From Serinicoccus marinus DSM 15273 (GTDB lineage: Bacteria; Actinomycetota; Actinomycetes; Actinomycetales; Dermatophilaceae), in NCBI RefSeq assembly GCF_008386315.1, contig NZ_CP043808.1, forward strand, positions 1,984,001-2,048,000: 64,000 nucleotides of DNA, in the 5' to 3' direction. Positions 39,841 through 49,978 of the stretch are shown here, piece after piece. Below the pieces are notes generated by a model. That model ran no database searches. It was given only the letters and a program-made list of their open reading frames with translations, and was not told the origin of the DNA. The translations under genes and the position numbers were made by a program. Within the stretch, counting starts at the first letter, position 1, and each line of letters begins with the position of its first letter.

Positions 39841-40424
39841 TCACGGTCCTTCCGGTAGAGGTCGTACTTGCCGATGTACTGGACGACGCCGTCCGGCACG
39901 AGATACCAGACCGGGTCGCCCTCCGCGGTGCGCTCGCGGCAGCCGGTGGAGCTGATCGCCATGGCGGGCACCTCGAGCAGGGTCACCTTGTCCTCGGGGA
40001 GCCCCGCGTCGGTGAGCACGTGGCCCGGGCGGGTGACCCCGACGAAGTGGGCGAGGTCCCACAGCTCGTCCACGCCCTTCCACGACAGGATCTGCGCCAG
40101 GGCGTCCGCGCCGGTGATGAAGAACAGCTCGTCGTCCGGCCGCTCCGCCCGCAGGTCGCGCAGCGTGTCGCGGGTGTAGGTCGGACCGTCCCGGTCGACG
40201 TCCACCCGGCTGACCGTGAAGGACGGGTTGGAGGCGGTCGCGATGACGGTCATGAGGTAGCGGTGCTCGGCGTCGGTGACCTTGCTCGCGTCCTTGCGGT
40301 AGGGCTGGCCGGTGGGCACGAAGACCACCTCGTCCAGGCCCAGCAGGTGCGCCGCCTCGCTCGCGGCCACCAGGTGGCCGTGGTGGATGGGATCGAAGGT
40401 CCCACCCATCACCCCCAGACGCAT
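39837..40424 (-). CDS. nadD: Nicotinate-nucleotide adenylyltransferase
   Basis: A 195-residue enzyme that adenylates nicotinate mononucleotide in NAD synthesis. Nucleotidyltransferase motif [15 protein letters not shown] near the N-terminus and the C-terminal ISSTGCRER motif (ISSTxxR). The ATG at 40424 begins [12 protein letters not shown] and overlaps the stop of the small membrane protein gene. Ends in a GTGA overlap with rsfS. Confidence 0.94.
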   Translation of the reverse strand: MRLGVMGGTFDPIHHGHLVAASEAAHLLGLDEVVFVPTGQPYRKDASKVTDAEHRYLMTVIATASNPSFTVSRVDVDRDGPTYTRDTLRDLRAERPDDELFFITGADALAQILSWKGVDELWDLAHFVGVTRPGHVLTDAGLPEDKVTLLEVPAMAISSTGCRERTAEGDPVWYLVPDGVVQYIGKYDLYRKDRE

Positions 40425-40642
40425 CAGTGCTGGGTTCGACCCATGTCGGGGTCGTGCTTGCCGTCCGCGACACCGTGCGGGTCGAGCGCCAGCGTGTTGC
40501 GGAAGGCCCAGAGGAAGCCCAGCAGCAGCAGGAAGGCGAGCATCGCGAAGACGCCGAACATGATCGGCGGGAACGGGAGCTCGTTGACGATGTGGTGGCC
40601 GCCTTCCTCGGCGGCCGCGACGAAGAACTGCGCGGGCATCAT
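40424..40642 (-). CDS. Small single-helix membrane protein
   Basis: A 72-residue protein with one hydrophobic helix ([20 protein letters not shown], about residues 28-47), preceded by VNELPFPPI. Proteins of this type sit directly before nadD in many actinobacteria and are called hypothetical. Tight overlap with nadD (ATGA) supports expression. Function unknown. Confidence 0.75.
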   Translation of the reverse strand: MMPAQFFVAAAEEGGHHIVNELPFPPIMFGVFAMLAFLLLLGFLWAFRNTLALDPHGVADGKHDPDMGRTQH

Positions 40643-40678
40643 GGTGACACTCTACCTCCGCACCGGGACGGCTCGGCG

Positions 40679-41961
40679 TCAGCGCACCTGCCCGTCCCCC
40701 TCGACGACCCACTTGGTCGTCGTGAGCTCGGGCAGCGCCATCGGGCCGCGGGCGTGCAGCTTCTGCGTGGAGATCCCGACTCGGCACCGAAGCCGAACTC
40801 GCCGCCGTCGGTGAACCGGGTCGAGGCGTTGACGAGGACCGCTGCCGCGTCGATCTCGGTGGTGAAGCGTCGTGCCGCTGCCCGGTCGGCGGTGACGATC
40901 GCCTCGGTGTGGCCGCTCGTGTGCTCCTGGATGTGGGTCAGGGCCGCGTCGAGGTCGTCCACCACCCGTGCCGAGATGTCCAGGGAGAGGAACTCGGTGT
41001 CGTCGTCCTCCTCCGTGACCGGCTGGTATGCCGCCCCGGCGGCCTCGGCATACCCCCGCACGTCCACGTCGCCGTGCACGGTGACGCCGGCGGCGGCGAG
41101 CTCGCGCATGATCGGCGGCAGCACCCGCTGCGCCGCGTCCCGGTGCACGAGCAGCGACTCCGCGGCGTTGCAGACCGAGGTGCGGTGCGTCTTGGAGTTG
41201 GTGACGATCGCCGTGGCCATGTCGGTGTCGGCGCTGGCGTCGACGTAGACGTGGCAGTTGCCCACCCCGGTCTCGATGACCGGGACTGTGGACTCGGTGA
41301 CGACCGTCTGGATGAGGCTGGCGCCGCCGCGCGGGATCACCAGGTCGACCAGGCCGCGGGCGGTCATCAGCGCACGCGCCGCGTCGTGGCCGCCCTCGGA
41401 CAGCAGGTTGACGGCGTCCGGGCTGATGCCCCGCTCCCGGAGCGCGTCGCGCAGGATCGTGACGAGGGCGGCGTTGGTGGACCCGGCCGCCGAGCCGCCG
41501 CGCAGGATGACCGCGTTGCCGCTCTTGAGCCCGAGGCCCGCGGCGTCGACGGTGACGTTGGGGCGTGCCTCGTAGATCATGCCGACGACGCCCATCGGCA
41601 CCCGGACCTGGCGGATCTGGAGGCCGTTCGCCAGGGTCGACCCACGCACCACCTCACCGACGGGGTCGGGCAGCCCGGCGACCTGGCGCAGGGCATCGGC
41701 CACCGTGCGCACCCGCTCCTCGTCCAGGGTCAGCCGGTCGAGCAGGTTGGCGGCCAGGCCCTTCTCCTGGCCGCTGCGCAGGTCCTGGCTGTTGGCCTGC
41801 ACGACATGCGCCGCCCGCGCGTCCAGCGCGTCGGCCAGGGCCAGGAGGGCGGTGTCCTTCTCCGCCCGGGTCAGCAGCGCCAGCTCGCGTGCGGCGACCC
41901 GCGCGGAGCGGGCGACCGCGGCGACCTGCTCGGTGACGTCGGGGGCGATGGTGACGGTCAT
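40679..41961 (-). pseudogene. proA: Gamma-glutamyl phosphate reductase, frameshifted near the C-terminus
   Basis: Second enzyme of proline synthesis, reducing glutamyl phosphate with NADPH. The first ~390 residues are intact, with [26 protein letters not shown] and the catalytic cysteine in [10 protein letters not shown]. After [11 protein letters not shown] the frame is lost: the expected [19 protein letters not shown] and the ending [13 protein letters not shown] lie one frame over, and replacing one G near 40785-40790 restores them. Span 1,283 bases equals 428 codons minus one. As written, the frame runs on to 40639 with a wrong tail. Lies 36 bases after proB. Confidence 0.9.
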
Positions 41962-41997
41962 GTGCTGCTCCTGCGGGTGGGGGCTCGTGCTGGGTGG

Positions 41998-43123
41998 TCA
42001 GAGGACGACGAGGTCGTCGCGACGGACGACCGGGCGGGGGGCAGGGGTGCTGGAGCGCAGGGGCGGCGTCGCGGACCAGCCGACGCCCGACGAGCGTCCC
42101 GAGCTCCTCGGCGCCGTAGCCGACGAGACCCCGCGCCACCACGCTCCCGTGCTGGTCGCACAGGTCCACGGTGTCCCCGGCGCTGAAGCGTCCCTCGACG
42201 CGGGTGATGCCGACCGGGAGCAGCGAGGTGCGCCGGCGCACGACGGCCTCGACCGCTCCGTCATCCAGGACGACGCGACCGGTGGCGCTGCTGGCGTGCG
42301 CCAGCCAGCGGCGGCGGGCGGGGCTCTTGGTCCCGACCGGGGTGAACAGGGTGCCCACGTCCTCACCGAGGAGGGCCTGGTGCACCTGCTCGGCATTCGT
42401 CAGCAGCACGGGTATGCCCTCGGCGACGGACATCTGGGCGGCCCCCACCTTGGTCTGCATGCCGCCGGTGCCGACCGCCGACCCGGCGCGCGAGACGTCG
42501 ACCTCGGCCAGCGCCTCGGCCCCCGCCACGAGCGGGATGCGCTCGGAGCCGGCCCGGGCGGGGTGCCCGGTGTAGAGCGCGTCGACGTCGGAGAGCAGCA
42601 GCAGGGCGTCGGCGTCCACGAGGTGGGCGACGAGGGCGGCCAGCCGGTCGTTGTCGCCGAAGCGGATCTCGTCGGTCGCGACGGTGTCGTTCTCGTTGAT
42701 GATCGGGACCACCTCGAGCTCGAGGAGCCGCTCCAGGGTGCGGGAGGCGTTGACGTAGTGGCTGCGCCTGTGCATGTCGTCGGCGGTGAGCAGGACCTGG
42801 CCGACCTGGACCCCGTGCATCGTGAAGGCCCGGGTGTAGGCCGACATCAGCGCCCCTTGCCCGGCGCTGGCCGCCGCCTGCTGGGTCGCGAGGTCCTTGG
42901 GGCGGCGCTCCAGGCCCAGCGGCACCATCCCGGCGGCGATGGCGCCGGAGGACACGAGCACCACCTGGGTGCCGGACATCGCCTTCTTCGCCAACGAGGT
43001 CGCGAGCGCCTGCAGCCGGAACCCGTCCAGCCCGCCCTCCGGGCCGGTCAACGAGGACGAGCCGACCTTGACCACCATGCGGTGCGCGTCGCGGATGACG
43101 CTGCGGTCGACGGTCGAGCCCAT
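41998..43123 (-). pseudogene. proB: Glutamate 5-kinase, frameshifted in its last 20 codons
   Basis: First enzyme of proline synthesis; phosphorylates glutamate. The kinase domain is intact (VVKVGSSSLTGPEGG, LVSSGAIAAGM, INENDTVATDEIRFGDNDRL, VGTGGMQTKVGAA) and a PUA domain follows (about 280-365). The last residues should read RPVVRRDDLVVL and stop at 41998. Those lie one frame over, because a run of six C near 42035-42040 has one base too many. Span 1,126 bases is 375 codons plus one. As written it would run on into proA. ATG start at 43123. Confidence 0.9.
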
Positions 43124-43154
43124 GGGACGAATACTATTCCACTGTCACGCATAC

Positions 43155-43355
43155 TCATGCATCCACGAGGTGGAGGGCTCCACACGGCTCAGTCACGTGC
43201 TCCTGCGCCGGCTCGCCGAACCGCTGCGCCAGCTGGTCACGCAGTGCGCGCGCCGCCAGCTCGGACCCCTCCATCGAGGTGCCCCGCCACAGGAACCAGA
43301 AGACACCGACGAACTCGTCCTCGAAGGTGCTCCAGCCGCACTGGACGATCCCCAT
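43155..43355 (-). CDS. Small hypothetical protein
   Basis: A 66-residue protein, MGIVQCGWSTFEDE to the end HLVDA. It is acidic, aromatic-rich at the start (FVGVFWFLWRG) and then helical and charged. A weak GGAG lies just before the ATG. It sits between obgE and proB on the same strand, 59 bases after obgE. I recognise no family. Codon use looks like the neighbours. Confidence 0.5.
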   Translation of the reverse strand: MGIVQCGWSTFEDEFVGVFWFLWRGTSMEGSELAARALRDQLAQRFGEPAQEHVTEPCGALHLVDA

Positions 43356-43413
43356 TGCTCCGGGCCGGGGGCGACGGGGGTGCTCGATGGTGGGGCCGGG
43401 GCCGGAGCCTGGC

Positions 43414-44919
43414 TCAGGTGTCGTCGGTCCAGTGACCGGCGCGCCGCTCGGCCTCCAGCTCCTCGCGCGCCTCGCTCTGGGCGTCCTTGCGGTCGTGGAA
43501 GGCTTCCCGCCGCTCGGCGCGGGTGGGCCGGGAGCGGTCCTCCAGCCGGGCATCCGTGCCACGGCTGCCGAGCAGCTCGGCGCCGCCGGCCATGGTCGGC
43601 TCCCAGTCGAAGACGACCGCGTCCTGCTCCGGTCCGATGAGCACGGTGGACCCGGCGACGGCGCCCGCCTTGAGCAACTCCTCCTCCACGCCCAGCCGCC
43701 CCAGCCGGTCGGCGAGGTAGCCGACCGCCTCGTCGTTGGCGAAGTCCGTCTGCCGCACCCACCGCGTCGGCCGCTCACCCACGACCCGGAAGACCTCGCC
43801 GTCGGCGGTGTTCTCGCGACGCACCGTGAAGCCCTGGTCGTCGACGGCCCGGGGCCGGATGACGACCCGCTGCGGCTCGACCTCGATCTGCTCCTCGCGG
43901 GCCCGTCGCACATGACCCGCGAGCGCGAAGGTCAGCTCCTTGAGTCCTTGGTGGGCGACGGCCGAGACGACGTGCACCTCGTAGCCCTGCTCCTCCAGGT
44001 CCGGCCGCACCATCTCCGCCAGCTCCCGCGCCTCGGGCACGTCGGCCTTGTTGAGCACGACGACGCGCACCCGCTCGGCCAGGGGTATGCCGCCCAGCTC
44101 GCCGTGGGGCACGTAGGCGGCGAGCTCCTCCTCGATGACCTCCAGGTCGGTGAGCGGGTCGCGCCCGGGCTCGAGGGTCGCGCAGTCCACGACGTGCGCG
44201 AGCACGTGGCACCGCTCGACGTGCCGGAGGAACTGCAGCCCCAGACCCTTGCCCTCGCTGGCGCCGGGGATGAGCCCGGGCACGTCGGCGATGGTGAAGC
44301 GCTCGCCGCCGGCGGTGACCACCCCCAGGTTGGGCACGAGCGTCGTGAAGGGGTAGTCGGCGATCTTCGGGCGCGCCGCCGACAGCACGCTGACCAGCGA
44401 CGACTTCCCCGCCGAGGGGAAACCGACGAGCGCCACGTCGGCAAGCGTCTTGAGCTCGAGGACGACCTCGGCCTCCTCGCCCGGCTCCCCGAGCAGGGCG
44501 AAGCCGGGTGCCTTCCTGCGGGGCGAGGCCAGGGCCTTGTTGCCCAGCCCGCCACGTCCGCCGCGGGCGGCGACGAGCTCGGCGCCGTCCCCGACCAGGT
44601 CGGCCAGGACCTCGCCCCCACGGGTGGTCACCACCGTCCCGGAGGGGACGGGCAGGACGAGGTCCTCCCCCTGGGCCCCGTTGCGCTCGTCCCCCTCCCC
44701 CGGTCGGCCGTTCGGGGCGGTGCGGTGCGGGCCGTGGTGGTAGTCGATCAGCGTCGTGACCTGCGGGTCCACCCGAAGCACGATGTCCCCGCCCCGACCC
44801 CCGTTGCCACCATCCGGACCGCCGAGCGGCTTGAACTTCTCGCGGTGGACGGAGGCGACGCCGTGCCCGCCCTTGCCGGCACGCAGGTGCAGCACGACAC
44901 GGTCCACGAAGTTGGCCAT
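43414..44919 (-). CDS. obgE: GTPase Obg (CgtA)
   Basis: A 501-residue essential GTPase in 50S assembly and stress control. The glycine-rich Obg fold occupies residues 1-158 ([16 protein letters not shown]). The G domain has [29 protein letters not shown]. The C-terminal OCT domain (about 330-410) is present, followed by a charged ~80-residue tail ([20 protein letters not shown]) typical of actinobacterial Obg. ATG at 44919. Downstream of rpmA, separated by a strong hairpin. Confidence 0.95.
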   Translation of the reverse strand: MANFVDRVVLHLRAGKGGHGVASVHREKFKPLGGPDGGNGGRGGDIVLRVDPQVTTLIDYHHGPHRTAPNGRPGEGDERNGAQGEDLVLPVPSGTVVTTRGGEVLADLVGDGAELVAARGGRGGLGNKALASPRRKAPGFALLGEPGEEAEVVLELKTLADVALVGFPSAGKSSLVSVLSAARPKIADYPFTTLVPNLGVVTAGGERFTIADVPGLIPGASEGKGLGLQFLRHVERCHVLAHVVDCATLEPGRDPLTDLEVIEEELAAYVPHGELGGIPLAERVRVVVLNKADVPEARELAEMVRPDLEEQGYEVHVVSAVAHQGLKELTFALAGHVRRAREEQIEVEPQRVVIRPRAVDDQGFTVRRENTADGEVFRVVGERPTRWVRQTDFANDEAVGYLADRLGRLGVEEELLKAGAVAGSTVLIGPEQDAVVFDWEPTMAGGAELLGSRGTDARLEDRSRPTRAERREAFHDRKDAQSEAREELEAERRAGHWTDDT

Positions 44920-44941
44920 GGGTGATCCTCTCAGGGTGGTG

Positions 44942-44995
44942 CAGACAGCGCGACGCCGGCGGAGCCTCGGGCTCCGCCGGCGTCGCTGCGGTCTG
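44942..44995 (-). terminator. Strong hairpin between rpmA and obgE
   Basis: Arms GCGACGCCGGCGGAGCC (44950-44966) and its perfect complement (44970-44986) around a three-base loop, with a further five-base pair CAGAC/GTCTG outside. It starts 13 bases beyond the rpmA stop on the minus strand and lies 23 bases before obgE. It may partly end transcription so that ribosomal protein genes outpace obgE. Confidence 0.65.
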
Positions 44996-45007
44996 TCGTG
45001 CCGCGCC

Positions 45008-45280
45008 TCAGGCGTCGACGGTCTCCGTCGCGCCCGCGACGATGTTGACGGTCTTGCGGCCCCGCTTGGCGCCGAACTCGACCACACCGGGGACCAGCGC
45101 GAACAGCGTGTCGTCGCCGCCGCGCCCCACGCCCTCACCGGGGTGGAAGTGGGTCCCGCGCTGCCGGACGATGATCTCGCCGGCGCCGACGACCTGACCG
45201 CCGAAGCGCTTCACGCCGAGACGCTGGGCGTTCGAGTCACGACCGTTGCGGGTCGAGGACGCACCCTTCTTGTGTGCCAT
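45008..45280 (-). CDS. rpmA: 50S ribosomal protein L27
   Basis: A 90-residue ribosomal protein at the peptidyl transferase centre. Begins [20 protein letters not shown], as in proteins without a cleaved N-terminal extension, and contains the L27 signature [20 protein letters not shown]. Start 31 bases after rplU. Confidence 0.97.
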   Translation of the reverse strand: MAHKKGASSTRNGRDSNAQRLGVKRFGGQVVGAGEIIVRQRGTHFHPGEGVGRGGDDTLFALVPGVVEFGAKRGRKTVNIVAGATETVDA

Positions 45281-45311
45281 CTGCTGACTCCTTCGTGGCT
45301 CGTGACGACGC

Positions 45312-45626
45312 TCAGGCGTCGATAGCGGTGATCTTGACCTGGGTGAGCGGCTGGCGGTGGCCCTGCCGCTTCTTGTAACCGGTCTTGTTCTTGTACTTCT
45401 GGATGACGATCTTGGGGCCCTTGGCCGCGCCGAGGATCTCGGCGGTGACAGTGGCCTTGCCGAGGGCGTCGGCGTCGGTGGTCACGGTCTGGCCGTCGAC
45501 CAGCAGCACGGGGGCGAGCTCGACGGTGTCGCCGGCCGTGGCGTCACCACCGACCTTGTCGATGGTCAGCACGTCGCCGACGGAGACCTTCTCCTGGCGG
45601 CCGCCAGCACGGACGATCGCGTACAC
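45312..45626 (-). CDS. rplU: 50S ribosomal protein L21
   Basis: A 104-residue ribosomal protein that binds 23S rRNA domain VI. Begins [18 protein letters not shown] and ends with the L21 signature [16 protein letters not shown]. The GTG at 45626 gives the normal length; upstream in-frame codons to 45701 are not family-like. GAAAGCGAG precedes it as a modest ribosome site. First of the rplU-rpmA pair, 158 bases after rne. Confidence 0.96.
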   Translation of the reverse strand: MYAIVRAGGRQEKVSVGDVLTIDKVGGDATAGDTVELAPVLLVDGQTVTTDADALGKATVTAEILGAAKGPKIVIQKYKNKTGYKKRQGHRQPLTQVKITAIDA

Positions 45627-45784
45627 GTTGAACTCGCTTTCTGACTTCTGGTCGCGGTGGGCTCGGACGCGCACCTGGTTGTGGCACGGTCGAGCCGACA
45701 CGGGATGTCGTCTGCGAGACCGGGCCGACCCTCCAGGGCGAACCGACGCACCAGGCTACCGTGCCGACCGGCGTCGCTCCAAAC

Positions 45785-48505
45785 TCAGGACTCGTCCTGC
45801 GGGGCGGCCTCGGAGGGCTCCGCGGAGCCCGGCGCCGGGTCGGTGCCGACCTCCCCGGTGGGCGGACCGGCGGGTGAGACCACCCGACCCCGACGACGGC
45901 GCTTCGGGCGCGGCGCGGCGGCGTCCTGCTCCGCAGCCGGAGCGGACGTCGTCGCCTCCTCGGCGGCGTCCGGGACCGTGGTCTGGTCGGAGGACGGTGC
46001 CGTCGGGGCGGCCGTCGGGTCGTCCGACCCGGCAGCCGCGTCGGCGCCCTGCGCCGGTGCCGGATCGTTCGTGGCCGCGGCGGCCTGCCGGGGCGCCTCC
46101 TCGGTCACCTCGCCGGCCGCGGCCTGCGCAGCGGCGTCCGCCGCCTCCGAGCTCGCGCCGGCGGTGAGGGCAGCGGCGTGCGCCGCCGCGGCGATCTGGG
46201 CCGGGGTCGGACCGTTGGGGTTGGGCGTGGGCAGCACGTTCTTCGGCTCGGCCGGGCCGGCACTCTTGCCCCGGCCCTTGCCACGACGCTTGCCGCCGCC
46301 GTTGCTGCCGCCCTCGTCGCTGCCGGTGCGGACCACCGGCTCGGACTGCACGACGACCCCGCGCCCGGAGCAGTGGGCGCAGCTCTCCGAGAAGACCTCG
46401 ATGAGGCCCGAGCCGACCCGCTTGCGGGTCATCTGCACGAGGCCGAGCGAGGTCACCTCGGCCACCTGGTGCTTCGTGCGGTCTCGCCCGAGGCATTCCA
46501 GCAGCCGCCGGACGACGAGGTCCCGGTTGCTCTCGAGGACCATGTCGATGAAGTCGACGACGATGATGCCGCCGATGTCGCGCAGCCGCAGCTGGCGGAC
46601 GATCTCCTCCGCCGCCTCGATGTTGTTCTTGGTGACCGTCTCCTCGAGGTTGCCGCCGGAGCCGGTGAACTTGCCGGTGTTGACGTCGACGACGGTCATC
46701 GCCTCGGTGCGGTCGATGACCAGGGACCCGCCCGAGGGCAGCCAGACCTTGCGGTCCATCGCCTTGGCGATCGCCTCGTGCACGCGGTGCGTGGCGAAGA
46801 CGTCGGTCGTGCCGGTGTACTTCTCCACCCGCTCGGCGAGGTCCGGGGCGACCTCGTCGATGTAGCGCTTGACCTCGGTCCAGGCCTTGTCGCCGGAGAC
46901 CACGAGCTTGGCGAAGTCCTCGTTGAAGACGTCGCGGATGACCCTGACGGTCATGTCCGGCTCGCCGTGGAGCAGCGCCGGGGCGTTCGCGGTCTTCGCC
47001 TTCGCCTCGATCCGCTCCCACATCGCGGTGAGCCGCTCGACGTCGGCCCGCAGCTCGGCCTCGGAAGCGCCCTCCGCCGCGGTGCGGACGATCACGCCGG
47101 CGTCGTCGGGGACGACCTCCTTGAGGATCTTCTTGAGTCGTGTGCGCTCGGTGTCGGGCAGCTTGCGCGAGATCCCGGTCATGGAGTTGCCGGGCACGTA
47201 GACGAGGTAGCGGCCGGGCAGGGAGACCTGCGAGGTCAGCCGGGCGCCCTTGTGACCGATCGGGTCCTTGGTGACCTGCACCAGGACGGACTCGCCCGAG
47301 CTCAGCGCGTTCTCGATCCGCTTGGGCTGGTTGCCCTCGAGCCCGGCGGCGTCCCAGTTGACCTCACCGGCGTAGAGGACCGCGTTGCGGCCCTTGCCGA
47401 TGTCGACGAAGGCGGCCTCCATGCTGGGCAGGACGTTCTGGACCCGGCCCAGGTAGACGTTGCCCACCATCGTGGACTGTGCCGAGCGGGACACGTAGTG
47501 CTCCACCGGCACCCCGTCCTCGAGCACCGCGATCTGGGTGCGGTCCTCCAGGCCCCGGACGACCATGACCCGCTCCACGCTCTCGCGCCGGGCCAGGAAC
47601 TCGGCTTCGGTGATGACGGTCCGGCGCCGCCCCGCCTCGCGCCCCTCACGCCGACGCTGCCGCTTGGCCTCCAACCGGGTCGAGCCCTTGACGGAGGCGA
47701 CCTCGTCCTTGGCCGGACGCTCGCTGCCGCTGCGGGACCGGCGACGGCGACGCTTGGTGCCACCGCCGTCCCCCTCGGAGGCGGTGTCGTCGGCCGTGGC
47801 ACGGTCGTCGGACCCCTCGCCGGAGCCGTTCTTGACGGCCGCGTCCTTGCCGGTGTCCTTCTGGGCCCCCTTGCCGGAACCGCCCTGCGAGCCGTCCCCA
47901 CCGCGACGCCGGCCGCCGCCGGAGGTCGTCCCCTTCGCCGGCGTCCCGTCGTCACCCTCGTCGGCACCGTCCGCGGCCGCTCCGTCGCCCTGCTCATCGG
48001 AGCGCGCCTTGCGCCCCTTGCCCCCGCGCCGACGACGACGGCGGCCACGCCCACCCTGCTCGTCGTCCCCGTCCGCGTCGTCGGACGACACGGCGTCGTC
48101 CCCGGAGGGAGCGTCGTCGCCGGTCCCGCTCGGGTCCTCGGCCGCCGGCGCCGGCGCGGCGGAGGCCGCGGTCGCCCGTCGCGAGCGGCGCTTGGGCAGG
48201 TCGGTCAGGTCGGGGGCCTGGAAGACCAGCCCGAAGGACGGCACCGCCGAGGTCGACGCCTCGGGCTCGGGCCCGGGGGACGCCTCGTCGTCGGCCTCCG
48301 CGGGGGCGTCCTCGGGCTCTGTCTCGGACGTCCGGTCAGGCTCCTCGACAGTCTCCTCGTCGCTCTGCTCCGGGGCGTCCGACTCCTGGACTGCGGCGCC
48401 CGGGTCGGCTGGCGCCGTGTCGCTGGAGCCCGTCGAGGCGGCCTCGGGGGTCTCGCTCGTCAGTCGCTCGTCGGTGGGGGTGTCGGTGGTGCGCTCGTCA
48501 GACAC
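45785..48505 (-). CDS. rne: Ribonuclease E/G family endoribonuclease
   Basis: A 906-residue endoribonuclease for mRNA decay and rRNA processing. Residues 1-300 are disordered, acidic then Arg/Gly-rich. The S1 domain lies near 345-420. The catalytic region shows LVIDRTEAMTVVDVNTG (Asp607) and GIIVVDFIDM (Asp651, Asp654), and the Zn-link cysteines sit in SCAHCSGRG (709, 712). The last ~180 residues are Ala/Glu-rich and disordered. Such flanking disorder is the actinobacterial RNase E form and scaffolds degradosome partners. GTG start with GGAAGGA upstream. Confidence 0.94.
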   Translation of the reverse strand: MSDERTTDTPTDERLTSETPEAASTGSSDTAPADPGAAVQESDAPEQSDEETVEEPDRTSETEPEDAPAEADDEASPGPEPEASTSAVPSFGLVFQAPDLTDLPKRRSRRATAASAAPAPAAEDPSGTGDDAPSGDDAVSSDDADGDDEQGGRGRRRRRRGGKGRKARSDEQGDGAAADGADEGDDGTPAKGTTSGGGRRRGGDGSQGGSGKGAQKDTGKDAAVKNGSGEGSDDRATADDTASEGDGGGTKRRRRRSRSGSERPAKDEVASVKGSTRLEAKRQRRREGREAGRRRTVITEAEFLARRESVERVMVVRGLEDRTQIAVLEDGVPVEHYVSRSAQSTMVGNVYLGRVQNVLPSMEAAFVDIGKGRNAVLYAGEVNWDAAGLEGNQPKRIENALSSGESVLVQVTKDPIGHKGARLTSQVSLPGRYLVYVPGNSMTGISRKLPDTERTRLKKILKEVVPDDAGVIVRTAAEGASEAELRADVERLTAMWERIEAKAKTANAPALLHGEPDMTVRVIRDVFNEDFAKLVVSGDKAWTEVKRYIDEVAPDLAERVEKYTGTTDVFATHRVHEAIAKAMDRKVWLPSGGSLVIDRTEAMTVVDVNTGKFTGSGGNLEETVTKNNIEAAEEIVRQLRLRDIGGIIVVDFIDMVLESNRDLVVRRLLECLGRDRTKHQVAEVTSLGLVQMTRKRVGSGLIEVFSESCAHCSGRGVVVQSEPVVRTGSDEGGSNGGGKRRGKGRGKSAGPAEPKNVLPTPNPNGPTPAQIAAAAHAAALTAGASSEAADAAAQAAAGEVTEEAPRQAAAATNDPAPAQGADAAAGSDDPTAAPTAPSSDQTTVPDAAEEATTSAPAAEQDAAAPRPKRRRRGRVVSPAGPPTGEVGTDPAPGSAEPSEAAPQDES

Positions 48506-48879
48506 GTCGTGTCCTTCCAGGCCGCGCGTGGCCAGTCCACACCTCGGGGCCGGTCGGACCGCCCCACTGCCCGCGCGGCGCGGGTGCTGTGTCGCCGCGA
48601 CCGGCCGGCCGCGACGGAAGTCTTCCGTGTCACCGACGAGGACGGCTCGCGCACTCGCGCGGCACCGACCAGCGGTGCGGTGCGGGCCGGTCCGGGCTCA
48701 CCTCGAGCAACCGTGTCCCGCGTGCCGACCTGCTTCCGGGCCGCACCGCGAGGGACTCGCACCGGGTCTCGCGCAGGTGTGGGTCCGCGCTCGACCGCTA
48801 AGCAGTATCGCACACGGGTGAGGTCCTCCCCGGCCACTCGGGCCGAGGCCGGGCGCGCCGTTCCTTGACGGTACGGTAG
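48506..48879. other. 374-bp gap holding the rne leader and serC promoter
   Basis: Between divergent rne and serC. No open frame here looks coding. A GATACT element at 48804-48809 on the minus strand could be an rne -10, which would give a leader of about 290 bases; long leaders serve RNase E autoregulation in other bacteria. On the plus strand TACGGT at 48872-48877 is a plausible serC -10. No clear -35 matches either. Confidence 0.4.
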
Positions 48880-48885
48880 GTGCCC

Positions 48886-49965
48886 GTGCGAGTCTTCAAC
48901 TTCTCAGCCGGTCCAGCCACCATGCCGCTCGAGGTGCTCGAGCGTGCCCAGTCCGAGCTCACCGACTGGCGCGGCTCGGGGATGTCGGTCATGGAGATGT
49001 CCCACCGCAGCCCCGAGTTCGTGTCCATCGCCGCCGAGGCCGAGCAGCGGGTGCGCGCCCTGCTCTCGGTCCCGGACGACCACGCCGTCCTCTTCCTGCA
49101 GGGCGGAGCCACCGGCCAGTTCGCCGGCGTGCCGCTCAACCTGGCCGCGTCCGGCCAGGCCGCGGCCTACCTCAACACCGGGTCGTGGTCGACGAAGGCG
49201 ATCAGCGAGGGCGAGAAGTATGCCGACGTCCGGGTCCTCGCGGACGAGAAGGCGTCGAACTACTCCACCGTCCCCGCCGAGAGCTCGTTCGACGTCCCGG
49301 ACGACGCGGCCTATCTGCACTACACCCTGAACGAGACGATCGGCGGGGTCGAGTTCCCCTACGTGCCCGACTCCGGCGACGTCCCGCTGGTCACCGATGC
49401 CAGCTCCACGATCCTGTCCCGCCCGCTCGATGTGTCCCGCTTCGGCGTGATCTACGCCGGGGCGCAGAAGAACCTCGGGCCCGCCGGGCTCGTCGTCGTC
49501 ATCGTGCGCCGTGACCTGCTGGAGCGGGCCCGCGCCGAGGTGCCCGCCGCCCTGGACTGGAAGGCCATGGCCGCCGCCGACTCCATGCTCAACACCCCGC
49601 CCACGCTGGCGTGGTACCTCGTCGGTCTGGTCCTGGAGTGGGTCGAGCAGCAGGGCGGCGTGGCCGAGATGGGCCGCCGCAACCAGGCCAAGGCCGACCT
49701 GCTCTACGGCGCGATCGACGCCTCCGACTTCTACTCCAACCCGGTGCAGCCGCAGGCGCGGTCGTGGATGAACGTGCCCTTCCTCGTGCCGGACCCAGCG
49801 CTGGAGAAGCCCTTCGTCGCGGCCGCCGCCGGGGCCGGGCTCTCCGGGCTCTCCGGCCACCGCAGCGTGGGTGGCATGCGCGCCAGCATCTACAACGCCA
49901 TGCCGATCGAGGGCGTCCAGGCCCTCGTCGACTTCATGACCGACTTCGAGCAGCAGAACGGCTGA
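48886..49965 (+). CDS. serC: Phosphoserine aminotransferase
   Basis: A 359-residue PLP enzyme that makes phosphoserine from phosphohydroxypyruvate and glutamate. Opens RVFNFSAGPATMPLEVL, and the PLP lysine is in GVIYAGAQKNLGPAG. RSWMNVPF and the ending GHRSVGGMRASIYNAMP are family features. Two GTG starts compete; the one at 48886 gives the family N-terminus and is eight bases after a TACGGT -10, consistent with a leaderless message, while 48880 would be too close to it. The type matches the E. coli rather than the mycobacterial form. serA follows 13 bases later. Confidence 0.93.
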   Translation: MRVFNFSAGPATMPLEVLERAQSELTDWRGSGMSVMEMSHRSPEFVSIAAEAEQRVRALLSVPDDHAVLFLQGGATGQFAGVPLNLAASGQAAAYLNTGSWSTKAISEGEKYADVRVLADEKASNYSTVPAESSFDVPDDAAYLHYTLNETIGGVEFPYVPDSGDVPLVTDASSTILSRPLDVSRFGVIYAGAQKNLGPAGLVVVIVRRDLLERARAEVPAALDWKAMAAADSMLNTPPTLAWYLVGLVLEWVEQQGGVAEMGRRNQAKADLLYGAIDASDFYSNPVQPQARSWMNVPFLVPDPALEKPFVAAAAGAGLSGLSGHRSVGGMRASIYNAMPIEGVQALVDFMTDFEQQNG

Positions 49966-49978
49966 GAACACCACTCCC

